Shown here in pieces: positions 21,957-31,957 of a stretch of 64,000 bases of DNA. The notes under the pieces are model-generated. The model was not told the DNA's origin and did no database searches. It was given only the letters and a program-made list of their open reading frames with translations. The stretch lies in NCBI GenBank assembly GCA_021432635.1, contig MU270064.1:233166-297165 (forward strand), given 5' to 3'. Numbering within the stretch: position 1 is the first letter of the stretch; every line of letters starts with the position of its first letter. The DNA is from Thozetella sp. PMI_491 (lineage: Eukaryota > Ascomycota > Sordariomycetes > Chaetosphaeriales > Chaetosphaeriaceae). A program made the position numbers and the translations under genes.

Positions 21957-24769
21957 CTAGCCAAATCGGATGCCACCCGAGGGGTCCCAAGTTCCCGAGA
22001 CAGGAGGCTTACCTCTCTGCTGTCCGCCCTGTGGTGTGGTACTGCCCGAGCCCTGGCCGAATGTAATACCCATCTCGGGGTTCCACATGCCGCCCATATT
22101 GGCGACTGGTGCAACCGGGGGCATGGGCTTGGGTTGCTGCGGCGGCATATCGCCCGCCCAACTCTGGATCTGCGCCTCGGCCGGGCTATGGAGGGGCTGG
22201 CGAGCCTGCGCCTGAGGCGGCGGCTGGTTGAAATAGGAGTTTTGGGCTTGGTAGGCCTGCGCAGGTGGTGATTGGGGTGTGTGGTTGATGGACAAGGAGG
22301 AGAGCGGAGGCATGGAGAGCTCACTACTGTAGGTCAGTGCGCTGCTCAGGTGAGCAGAAGAAAGAGACATGTACTTACTCTTCCAAACTCCGCGCATCTT
22401 TCCGCCTCTCATTGACCCAAGCCCGAACTTGGTCTCGGAACTGTCCGACGATGCGGCTGAGGTCGTTGTAGAACTTCCGTCCCACCTCAACGTTGTTGAC
22501 GATCTCCTTGTACTTGTAATAGGCATTGTCGAGCCGCTGGAGCGCAGCCTCGCGTTCCCTTGTGCCCTTGTCTCCAGCGGTCCTCTTTTGCGCCTCAAAC
22601 TCCCGGTTGGCGCGCTCGACGTCGGTGACGGCCTTTTCCTGATCCGCGTTCTCCTTGTCAACAGCCTCTAGGTCCGTTTCGTACAGGCTGTCGAGCCGCT
22701 TCTCGAAGAAATCCTCGAAATGGGCTGGGACAATGGAAGTGTTGGGATATGTCCTCTCGAGCCGCGCGGCTTCGGCTAGGATCTCCTGCTTGATGTCGTC
22801 TGCCCGGCTCTTGCTCCTCAGGGCCTCGACGCGCTTCCGTCTCCGCGACTCAAGCCGTAGCACGTCGCTGTAAGCGCCCCGGAGCCGGCCAAGCGCGGGC
22901 TTCAGAGATTCGGGTATCTCGGCGACCCGGCTGTTTGGGATATAGTCCAGCATGCCGCGGTCTGATCCCGCAAGGATTGCCAGCGTATCTCGCACCGAGT
23001 CATACTTGTCTCGCACGATGGCGTCGCTCGATGTGCTCGACGCAAAATATCCCTCGATCTCGGCAGCCTGGCCCCAGAGCTTGGCGCCGCCGTTCGGGCT
23101 CGGGTCGGCCCGAGATTCAGGGCGCGTCCAGCGCTGCGTACCGTACTTCTTGCGCAGACGGTCATCCTCTTCGTGCTCGGTAGCGAGCAGTGCCTTGCCT
23201 TCCTCGAAGACGCCACGGTCGCTGGACCGAAGCTTTTCGATGTCGGCAAATCCGCGCTGCAGCCGGTTGAGTGCATCTGCTTGGCGGATCTCATCGGCGT
23301 GCTGGACGAGGGTGCCTGGAAGACCAAGGGGCTTTTCGAGGGCTTGTAAGGAGCCCGGCAGGTTCAGGCTTGAGAGGATGCTGTGCAGCTTCTCCGTCAT
23401 GGTCTCCAGCTCCGCGATGATGTTGTTGTTCACGAGGCGATCCCGCCGCTCCTCGTAGATTGAGACAGCTACGTGGACAGCGAAGGGAACTAGCTTGGAG
23501 AAAAGCGCGGGGCCGAATTCGGCGTGGTCCCCGAGGTATTCGTAAGGGTTGGCGACCTGAGGAGGGATACGAGCAACTGCCATATTGGCGCGGTCTAGAA
23601 TCTTGAGCTCCGATTTGGGCGGTACGGGCTCTGCGGGGACGGGTTAGCAAGCGCCAGCTTCGGAGGCGGATGCAGGAAGAAACTCACGTAGGTATATCAC
23701 GTCGTTATCTCTCTCGGCCCTCTTCAGGTCTTCCTCGACACGCTTCTTCAAGCCTGTGAGCTCCTCCGTGACGATCTTGCTGAGATAGCTGCCTTTGGAC
23801 TCCTTAAGTCCTTCGTTAACACAGGAAACGGCGTCAGCCAGCCTAGCCACTTCCTCGCCATACTTTCTCCTCTCCAGACAGTCACAGGCGGCACGATACT
23901 GCGCGGCGGCGGCGAAGTGGTGGTGCTTCGCGCTCATGTGGTGGATCCAGGACGAGCTGATGGCCTCACTCTGCATAGCCGCTTCTCCCGCGAGATTGTA
24001 CAGATCTGACACCCTGGCGGCCAGCTTAGCGATCGAGGCATCCTTGTACTTGTCCGTGACGGCCTTCTGCCAGAAGCACTCCTGGCTCTGCGCTAGAAGG
24101 AGCTGGATTAGCGATTCCAGGGTCGACTCGTCCATATCGTCGGGCGGGTTATCCATGCGCAGCTCCGGGAGTATCTGCGTCTTGACGTGGGTGAGCACGC
24201 CGGCAGCGTGGGAGAACCAGCTCGCCGCCGTCTTCAGGCCATCGGTGCTACTGCGGTTGGACGAGAGGGCAAGCTGCGAATAGAGGGCGGCCAGGTTGTA
24301 AAGGACGTTCATGAGTTCGTATTTGAGGTTGTTCTGGACGAGGGGCCGCTCGGTATGGTACCCTAGCGCGGGATACCACGAGAAGTCGGCGCCGATCTGC
24401 CACGAAGCTTTCGTCAGTCGCACCTTCAAATGGAAAAGGGAGAAAGGTCCTAGTTTACATCGATCGGAAACTTCCCGCCCATCCACACTAGCTGCCCCGC
24501 GTACGTCTGGAGCTTCTTGACGCCGCTGGGGTGGGCCTCGCGGACGTTGACTGCATCGCGACGGAGGTTGTCGATGACTTCCAGGTCATTTCGGAACATC
24601 TCGGGGTGCTGGTCATACTTCTTGGAGATGTACTGTCGGATGGCGTCCGAGATGGATATGTGCGTCGACTTCCGGAACGGAAGCGACAGGACGCTTGCGC
24701 TGCAGCAAACAACAGCTCGGTCAGTGCGGTCAAGAGCGGGGAGATGAGAAATCACACTCACGTAGTCAT
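21957..24769 (-). CDS. palA: pH-response regulator PalA/RIM20 (Bro1 domain, ALIX family)
   Basis: Exons 24769-24762, 24699-24459, 24396-23688, 23630-22379 and 22323-21957; total 2577 nt, 858 residues. The first exon is only 8 coding nt and gives MT plus part of the third codon; joining yields MTTASVLSLPFRKSTH, the expected PalA start. Residues 1 to about 385 form the Bro1 domain (KYDQHPEMF, LVWMGGKFPIDIGADF, NVLYNLAALYSQLA). About 390-735 is the coiled V domain, which in PalA binds YPXL/I motifs of PacC. The tail is Pro/Gln-rich. In the family, PalA joins ESCRT-III (Vps32) and PacC at endosomes so that PalB can process PacC at alkaline pH. The extreme C-terminus carries two W-N/D-P-x-x-G-I-x-FG motifs. 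Gene identity is strong. It is divergent from RPS18. Confidence 0.95.
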
Positions 24770-24968
24770 CTTGTCCGGTGGTGCCGTAAGAGGGGGAAAT
24801 CTGCTAGCTGTGATGGCATGCCGGCCGCATCGCAACTCGCAGATTTGCCTGTGAATGACCTCATGGCCTTGCGCGTGCTCGCTTGGGCACTGCGGGGCAC
24901 TGGCTGCATCCTTTTGCATGCCAAACGCTCCAGATCCCGGCGCATGCCCAAGCGTAGTCATTCGACGG

Positions 24969-24978
24969 ACCCTAACCC
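24969..24978 (+). promoter_or_regulatory. Telobox-like ACCCTAACCC element
   Basis: Matches the core of Tbf1-type sites (ARCCCTAA), known to control ribosomal protein genes in Candida and probably in the fungal ancestor. It lies about 260 bp upstream of the RPS18 ATG. Binding is inferred. Confidence 0.5.
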
Positions 24979-25100
24979 TCATAGCGGGTCCTCGGGAGCT
25001 CGGCCTCGCTCGGCCTCTGGAAGTTGGACTAGTTGCGTTACATAATCACAAACTTCCGAGCTTCACCCGCGAAGCTCAGGCCACCTCGCAAGCCCCGCGC

Positions 25101-25106
25101 CACGTG
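25101..25106. promoter_or_regulatory. CACGTG E-box (Cbf1-type site)
   Basis: Palindrome about 135 bp upstream of the RPS18 ATG, flanked as CCACGTGAC. Tbf1 plus Cbf1 sites together mark ribosomal protein promoters in Candida. Six-base sites are common by chance, so the pairing, not the site alone, is the evidence. Confidence 0.4.
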
Positions 25107-25239
25107 ACACGCGCACTTTCTCGATTTCGTACTGCAAATTTGAGCCTCTCCGCTCGAACTTTCGAACCTTTCAAGTCTCCCAAGAAACATCAACAAGCAC
25201 ACCAAATCGTCTTGAGGCGCCGGTCCCCCATCGCCCAAG

Positions 25240-26495
25240 ATGTCGCTTGTGTAAGTGAACACCTGATCTACTTTTCAATGCCGACGTTCCATCCACACTG
25301 CCGCGAGGAATTGCCCTGCCGGAGGACGAGCGACGGGTTCGCACGATCGCGATCTCGAGAACTTGACGCGAAGGCCGTCAACGGTCTGTTGCCGCCAGCC
25401 AATATGCTGGCTGCCTTACGACCTACTCCATGGCAGCCCCAAGCAGTCATCTGTTTGCTATGCCTGTCTTGGATGTCGATCAGATCTCGCCTCGAACCTC
25501 TCCGGTGGGCAGTCACAGTGGCGAGGATCGGATGGGATTGTCAGAGCCTTCGGGCGTCGCATGACGGCGCCGACGAGCTTAATGCGCATCAATTTGGGAC
25601 CAGGGCTGACTCGGTATTGCAGTACTGGAGAGAAGTCGAACTTCCAGTTCATCTTGCGTCTGCTCAACACCAACGTTGACGGCAAGCGTACGTGTCTCGA
25701 TACCCCTATTCCTCTTACCAGCTGCTAACCCTTTCCACAGAGAAAGTTGTGTAAGTCCATGACTCGATCCCGCCCGACTCCCATTCAGTTGGGCCTCGCC
25801 TCCCCGAACCACCTGTGCTATGACGCCTACCGAAAGGCTCCGACGTTGGAAGTGGGTGGGCTTGCCAACCGCACCCAAGTGCTAGGCAGGCGTTGAACAA
25901 GAACATCACGGTTCAAGAACCATCCCGCTCTCCTCGTCGGAGCTGGAGGGCACGGCAGTCATGGTACAGGATGGTCGGGATGCATTTCCCAGGCACAAAA
26001 AAATTTCTTCGCTTGCGATGAATATGCGGAGCCAGAGTCTAACGTGTTGCAGCTATGCCCTCACCAAGATCAAGGGTGTCGGTCGCCGCTACTCCAACCT
26101 TGCGTGCAAGAAGGCCGATGTCGACCTGAACAAGCGCGCTGGAGAGCTCACCTCTGAGGAGCTTGAGCGTCTCGTCACCATCCTGCAGAACCCTACCGCC
26201 TACAAAATTCCCACCTGGATGCTCAACCGTCAAAACGATATTGTTGACGGCAAGGACGGCCAGATCCTCGCCAACGGCGTTGACTCGAAGCTTCGTGATG
26301 ATCTCGAGCGCCTGAAGAAGATCAGGGCTCACCGCGGTCTCCGACACTACTGGGGCCTGCGCGTCCGCGGCCAGCACACCAAGACCACTGGTCGTCGCGG
26401 CCGGACTGTCGGTGTCTCCAAGGTTCGTGCGCCCGGTGCTTTTGATACCGGATGCAAGATGCTAACTACCTGGCCTACAGAAGAAGGGTGGTTAA
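25240..26495 (+). CDS. RPS18: 40S ribosomal protein S18 (uS13)
   Basis: Component of the small-subunit head, at the P-site and the bridge to the large subunit. Exons 25240-25250, 25623-25687, 25741-25750, 26053-26422 and 26481-26495 total 471 nt and give 156 residues, the normal eukaryotic length. The first exon has 11 coding nt (MSLV start) and the third is a 10-nt microexon (Gln-Lys-Val and part of Val). All introns have GT..AG ends, with clear branches such as GCTAAC before 25741 and 26481. Joined sequence is unmistakable: [64 protein letters not shown], ending SKKKGG. Introns 1 and 3 are long (372 and 302 nt) for this genome. I looked for C/D-box snoRNA signals in them and found none convincing. 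Confidence 0.97.
25741..25750 (+). other. RPS18: 10-nt coding microexon of RPS18
   Basis: Sequence AGAAAGTTGT lies between a polypyrimidine/CACAG acceptor and a perfect GTAAGT donor. Skipping it breaks the frame, and including it restores the invariant GK-x-K-V-V-Y-A-L of uS13. Confidence 0.93.
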
Positions 26496-29400
26496 ACGAA
26501 AAGGCGGAGGATGCAGGATCACGGGTTGCTGCTGGACTTGGTTTCGGTCGGTGTTATCAAAGGTTGTGCTCATGGCTTTCTCATGGATTTGGTCGCATGG
26601 AGTGCCACCGGTCAGTAACGGTCAACATCGTGGACTCTGCAGTCAATAAAAACATCCCAATGAACTCAATACCCTGGCTGGTCCTTGCTGCGTGTGGTGC
26701 TTTGGGTTATGATAACTTTGCGGCACAGTCTGACCTGTGTGAACACCGCCGCCACTAACGAGCAGACGTGGATCTTGCTTAACCACACTAAATGGAGCAG
26801 TTGCTATTACGGAAATGGGCCCCCGGAACAGGCCAGAGACCCGTCAACCCAGTCACCAACCAGACCAACACACCAAGCACTTCTAAATATACTTTTTCTT
26901 CACTTCTAAGCAAGTCCGAGTACCAACGGCCAACCCATCATCGGATTGCAAGGTGCGCCGATCATTACCAGTCATCAACTTACCGGGAACAGGCTCAATA
27001 AGCCAAAGACAACGAGCCAACGAGCCTCTCCATCAAATCCCCGAGATGCAGGGTCGATCGCAAGGTTCCGACTCAGCCCTACAGGATGAGAGATTCACGT
27101 GGAACGTGGCTCACATTGAAACTCTATTGTGCTGGTAGCGTCGGCGGATATCCGTGGCAGTATGTTGGCAAGTATACCAGATGAGCCAAACGCACTTACT
27201 CATCCTCCCTCTTCACGTAGCTGCTGGGCCTGCTCTGGTGCAATATAACACTGGGAGTTGCGGATATATGATAAGGAGATATCTGAAATGACAGCATGCA
27301 TGCAACAGGGAGGGCCAACGCTCGTGTTACCCTAGTTATCTAACGGCGGCTACTACAGAGGCTTTCTAGGCGAACGTGATGGACCTCAGGGTTGCAGGAA
27401 TGCCATGGCTAAGGCGGCATGGGGATACTGCTTTGCCGCCGACCTTGGCCGTGTTACTGTGGTCGACGGCACTTGCGCCATGTGTCTCTGTTGCAAGCGT
27501 ACCGCAGTACCGGTCGTTCGCATCGCCGGGCTGTAACCGTGGTATCCGAGCGAGCGTGGAAGCATTGATACCTGGCAAAAAGCCGTGTAACCGTGAGATG
27601 TTAGCGATATGATCTACACACCTTCGCCGGGAAACCTGCGACGGGAGGACCCCTAGCCTGTGGTTTCTCGGTCTTGTCTCGTCTCGAGTCTCGGCGGCAG
27701 TTTACTATCGCAGGATTGCTCCCAGTCGGCCGAGGAGCACACGATGCAGGCCTCTTCGGTGCTGCTCCACACTCAACTTGCGCATGGTAGGCCGGACCGA
27801 GAGCGTGGGTTGTCAGCCCCGAGAGGCGAGACTCGCGCAATCTATTCTGCCGCCATGGAGGAGCCCATTCGGTGTTAGACCCAGGCGACATGAAGCCACC
27901 CTGGTCTGTCGTTGTAGCGAGCTTCAAAGTCCCGGCCGGTGGAGCTTCAATGCGCAGTCATACCCAGGCGCAGCTGCTCTAATATGAATAGAGTATCGCG
28001 AAATCGGACGGTGACAGGCGGCACCCGCATGCCACCGGAACAGGTGTCTTAGTCGACGACAGATAGCTGCGCATACGCGGCACTGGTGACAGGTCCCGAA
28101 GGTCTGGTCTACGCGCATACCTCAATATAGCCGCCCTTGGTAGCGGAGAGCGGCGGGTGGTGTAAGATGGTGGGACTCGGCACGGCCAAGTGTGAGTGGT
28201 GCTTTACTCGCGGTGTTCGGCTATTATCATGGTCGACGGACATCCCCAAGACAATGTCCATAATCGTGATCCTGTGAGGTCCCAATATGCCAGGCCGTAC
28301 AATCCTTGGCCAAAAAAAAAAAAGAGAACGGTGTTGGAGCAGACGACCCGCGTCCGGGGAAGGACAGAACCCGGTGGCTGAAGCTTGTCAGCCAGAGTTC
28401 TGGGTGCCTCGGTCCACGGGCAACGGAGCAAAACGGCACCCCAGACTGGGTGAGGAGCCGCCTATGTCATCCTTTCTTTTTTATTCTACGAGGAGAAATT
28501 GGGAAATTGGGAAGGAACAGGTTGTCGGGCCCCCAGCAATGCGGCCCCCTCGCTGAACGCTAGGAATGCAACTGTGGCGGTGTCTAGGCCCGGGTAAGCA
28601 CGCTACGGCAAAGGTGCTCGAGATATATGCAACAGCACACTAGCAGTCCAGGAGTCCGAGATGCCTTAGCTGGGCGGTTCTAGGTTGCCGAGCAGGTCCT
28701 TGTGGTGACTCTGCTCAATATTGGGGCGCACTCGGGCTCGACCGAGGCATGTCGCATTTATCGATCCCTGCGTTTCCCTACGCGGTTTGGAGGCATCGGC
28801 TGTTGGTGTGCGGGATGCCAATAAGAGCATTACACACGCCCAGCGTACATATACACACCGACGGCCGACCAATGCCGAACGCGCTTACTAGGCTAGAGCC
28901 CTCTAGGAATGCGTCCAACTCAGCCGCCCCTTGGCAGTTGAGCTTACTAGCGAGAACGACGTCTCATCTCTCTCTCTCCTATTTTTGCTGAAATTAAGTA
29001 ATCCGATCTTCCTCATCAGCTCTGGAGGGCTGACTGGAGCCACCACCGCCATGTGGTGGTGGGAGTGGCAAAGGCACGAAGGCCAAGCCGAGAACTGGCA
29101 GCAGAATCTCACCCAAGCTTTCCAGGTGCTGCCCACGGAGGGCCGGGCGGGAAGCCCGCCTGCCTGCCACGGGATCAGGCTGAGAGAACGCCCAACGCTG
29201 GCATCATGCGCTGCCTTGTAAATAGCCTGAATGCGGTTGCCAACCCCAGACCGCGGGATTACTTTGGAAGATTTGGCCGTTCCCCATACCTGGCCCCAAA
29301 TGTCCGACGCAGAGAGGGCCTGCAAACGACATTCGCGGGTGCGAGCAATGACAGGCAAGCAGATGGGAGGGCGGGCCAGTCGAGGTACCGCGACTCCCAC

Positions 29401-30066
29401 GTCCCGAAGCACGCTCTCAGGGAGGCTCCCGTCAACCAGGATCGCCATCCATAACGGAGCTGGGCGAAAGGTGCACAAGAGGCGGGGGGGCCGTCTTGGC
29501 CTGACCGCTACGGACTCTCTCCACGGCCGCTCCATCTAGGACGCGCAACCAAGCCTTGCCGTCCCAGGAGAGAAAGTGCGGTACCATAGTCCCGAGAAGC
29601 ACGGAATATCCAACCCTGGTCCGTTACCTGGAATATCCTGCGACAAGGGGGGGGAGGAGGAGGGGGGGTGGCTGGACTGGACGAGGCCGTGTATTCAGAT
29701 TTTGGCCACTTCATGTGCAAATCGCTGCTCGTGACTGGGACGATGCTGGGGATGTGCGATATATAGGCTGCCCCCCCGCTTGCCTCGGCGCAGGCACCGG
29801 AAGCTACATGTTCCTGAGTATAAGCAGATATATAGCCCTCGCGTCTCTTCCCTTGTCTCCGTCCCATCGGGTCGTCTATTCTCGCTGCTCGCATCACCGT
29901 CCGAGGATTTGCCCACCCAAGCTGCGGCCCCTTGCAGCAAGCTACAGCTTCTAACCACTGCTAGAAGGAAGCTTTCTACCTCATCCACCACACACGGCCA
30001 GGCGGCCGGGCTTGTGTTAACAGAGAGAGACTGTACGCCGGTAGACCCGGACCCCGCACCGCCGCC
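26496..30066. other. 3.6-kb gene-free interval
   Basis: Many short frames on both strands, none with a family signature or consistent splice sites; the longest (28903-29535, minus) lies over an equally open plus frame, as GC-rich non-coding DNA often does. An A-run occurs at 28310-28322. The right end (about 29850-30066) is pyrimidine-rich and serves the P450 as leader and promoter. Confidence 0.4.
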
Positions 30067-31957
30067 ATGGACACCGTCATCGCGGACAAGACGACGTCGT
30101 CGTGGAGCTTGCTCCTGCTCTATGTCGCCATCCCCAGCCTGCTCGTCTCGGCGGTCCAGCAGATCCTGCTATGGCGGAAGAAGACGCTAGCCTCCGAGCC
30201 CAAGTTCCCCGGGCCAAAGCAGTATCCCATCGTCGGCAGGGTCCACGACCTGCCCCGTTTCTCCATGTGGCTTAAGTTTAAGGAGTGGGCGGACGAGCAT
30301 GGCCCCATCTACCAGACGCGCGCTGTAGATCAGGTCTTCATCATCGTATCTGACGAGGCGATCGCTGAGGAGCTCCTGGTGAAGAGGGGCCATATCTACT
30401 CAGGCCGCCCCCAGATCCGCTCCCTCTTCAACCATAAGGAGGGACCGGCCTACTCGGCCCTGATGGACCGTCATGGTATGTGCCGCCTCCGATCTTGATG
30501 AGACCAGAGAGAAGACAGTTTGCATGATACTAACGGGAACGGCCGGCAGACTCCTGGAAGATTCAGCGGAAGTGGGTGCATGCCGCCATGGCCGAGGCTT
30601 ACAGGCACCATTTCTACGGACACGTCGAGCGCGAGACCGCCCGCTATCTCGGCATGGTCCTCCTCGACCCCGCTCGCTTCTGCGGTTATACACGCGAGTT
30701 CTGCGGCCGCGTCATGTCCCGTCTCGCTTGGGACGACGCGACCCAGGGGGCCAAGAACGGCGATAGCGCTGACCTCACCCTGCACTGCATGAGTGTGTCG
30801 GGCCCTATCACTAATACCATGACGCCTCTTTGGCACATCCCCGAGTTCGTCAACCCTTGGAGGAAGTTCGAGCGCCAGCGCTCGGCCGCGCAGCGCGCCT
30901 GGTGGCTCAACAACTTCCGGCTGGCCAAGAAGCGCTTCCTCGAGGGCACCCTGCCCGGCGACACCTGGGCATACCGCTACTTCGAGCAGCTGCGGCGCGA
31001 GGGGAACCACAACCTGGAGCAGCCCGAGAAGGACGAGGATTTCGCCGCCTGCATGATCTCCTTCTTCAACCTAGTCGGCGTGGTGACCATCTCGGGCCCG
31101 CTCAAGTTCTTCCTCATGGCGATGGCCCTGCACCCGGAGTGGCAGAAGAAGGCCCAGGAGGAGGTCGACCGCGTGTGCGGTGACAAGATGCCCACCATGG
31201 CAAACTTTGCTGACCTCCCCACGGTCCGAGCCTGCCTGAAGGAGACGGTCCGATGGAGATCTGGTGTTCCACTGGGTAAGCACCGCGCCCCCCAGGCCCC
31301 GCTCCCCCTTTCCCCCGCCGCCACCGCCCCTCTCTCCCGACAAACACTGTGTAATCAGCCTGCTAACGGTAGTGATCAGGCGTGCCTCATCGGGCCGAGC
31401 GCGACGATGTGTATCGCGGCGTGACGATCAAGAAGGACACCGTCATTCTGGCGTGCGAATGGTAAGTCTTGCCTAGTCCGCCCCGCGGCTGCCTTCGCTT
31501 TCATCTTTTGCTTTACACAGAGGCTCACACAATTTCTGCTCGCAGGACCATCAACCGCGTCCCGTCTAGGTACCCCGATGCCGAAAACTTCCGCCCGGAC
31601 CGGTACCTGGAGCCCGGCTGGCCGACATACCAAGAGCCACTGACACGGTACCCCAACTTCCGCGAGGGCGCGGGCATGCACAGCTTTGGCTGGGGCCGGC
31701 GGACCTGTCTCGGGCAGAATATCGTCGACGACGAGATGTTCGTCTTCGGCGCCGCTGTGCTGTGGGCCTTCAAGCTCGGCCCCAAGTACTGCCCCATGAC
31801 GGGCGAGCAGGTGCCCATCGACACACAGGCGACCAACTCACACGTCATTCTCGAGCCCCTCGACTACCAGATCAGCATCGAGCCTCGGAGCGATGCGCGC
31901 GCTGCGCAGGTGCTTGAGGGCTTCCACAAGGTGCAGAAAGAGCTACGGCTCCAGTAG
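30067..31957 (+). CDS. Cytochrome P450 monooxygenase with atypical I-helix
   Basis: Exons 30067-30475, 30550-31275, 31380-31461 and 31546-31957; all junctions are GT..AG and give 542 residues. Residues about 12-37 form the N-terminal membrane anchor, followed by KFPGPKQYPIVG, the Pro-rich hinge. The K-helix ExxR is KETVRWR, the aromatic region FRPDRYLEPGW, and the haem loop FGWGRRTCLGQN with Cys460 as thiolate ligand. So it should bind haem in the ER membrane. The I-helix reads VGVVTISG where most P450s have A-G-x-D/E-T-T/S: Thr316 is kept but the acidic residue is Val315. It belongs to the CYP2-like fungal group (O-methylsterigmatocystin oxidoreductase or phenylacetate hydroxylase type). Substrate unknown; no biosynthetic partner lies next to it. 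Confidence 0.92.

Larger units (their letters stand above)
24770..25239. promoter_or_regulatory. Divergent promoter between palA and RPS18
   Basis: 470 bp separate the two ATGs. The RPS18 side holds a telobox-like ACCCTAACCC and a palindromic CACGTG, listed separately. Nothing specific to palA was recognised. Confidence 0.6.

Noticed and set aside
25510-25517. CAGTCACA, identical to the fission-yeast HomolD ribosomal-protein promoter box, in RPS18 intron 1
   Set aside because: It lies downstream of the start codon, and the same octamer also occurs at 42669 in unrelated DNA, so chance is enough.
25251-26052. Possible intron-encoded C/D-box snoRNA in RPS18 introns 1 and 3
   Set aside because: No C-box/D-box pair with suitable spacing; the nearest C-box-like string (GCGATGA in intron 3) has no D box after it.
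28903-29535. 210-codon minus-strand frame
   Set aside because: Random composition, an equally open plus-strand frame over it, no splice or domain evidence.
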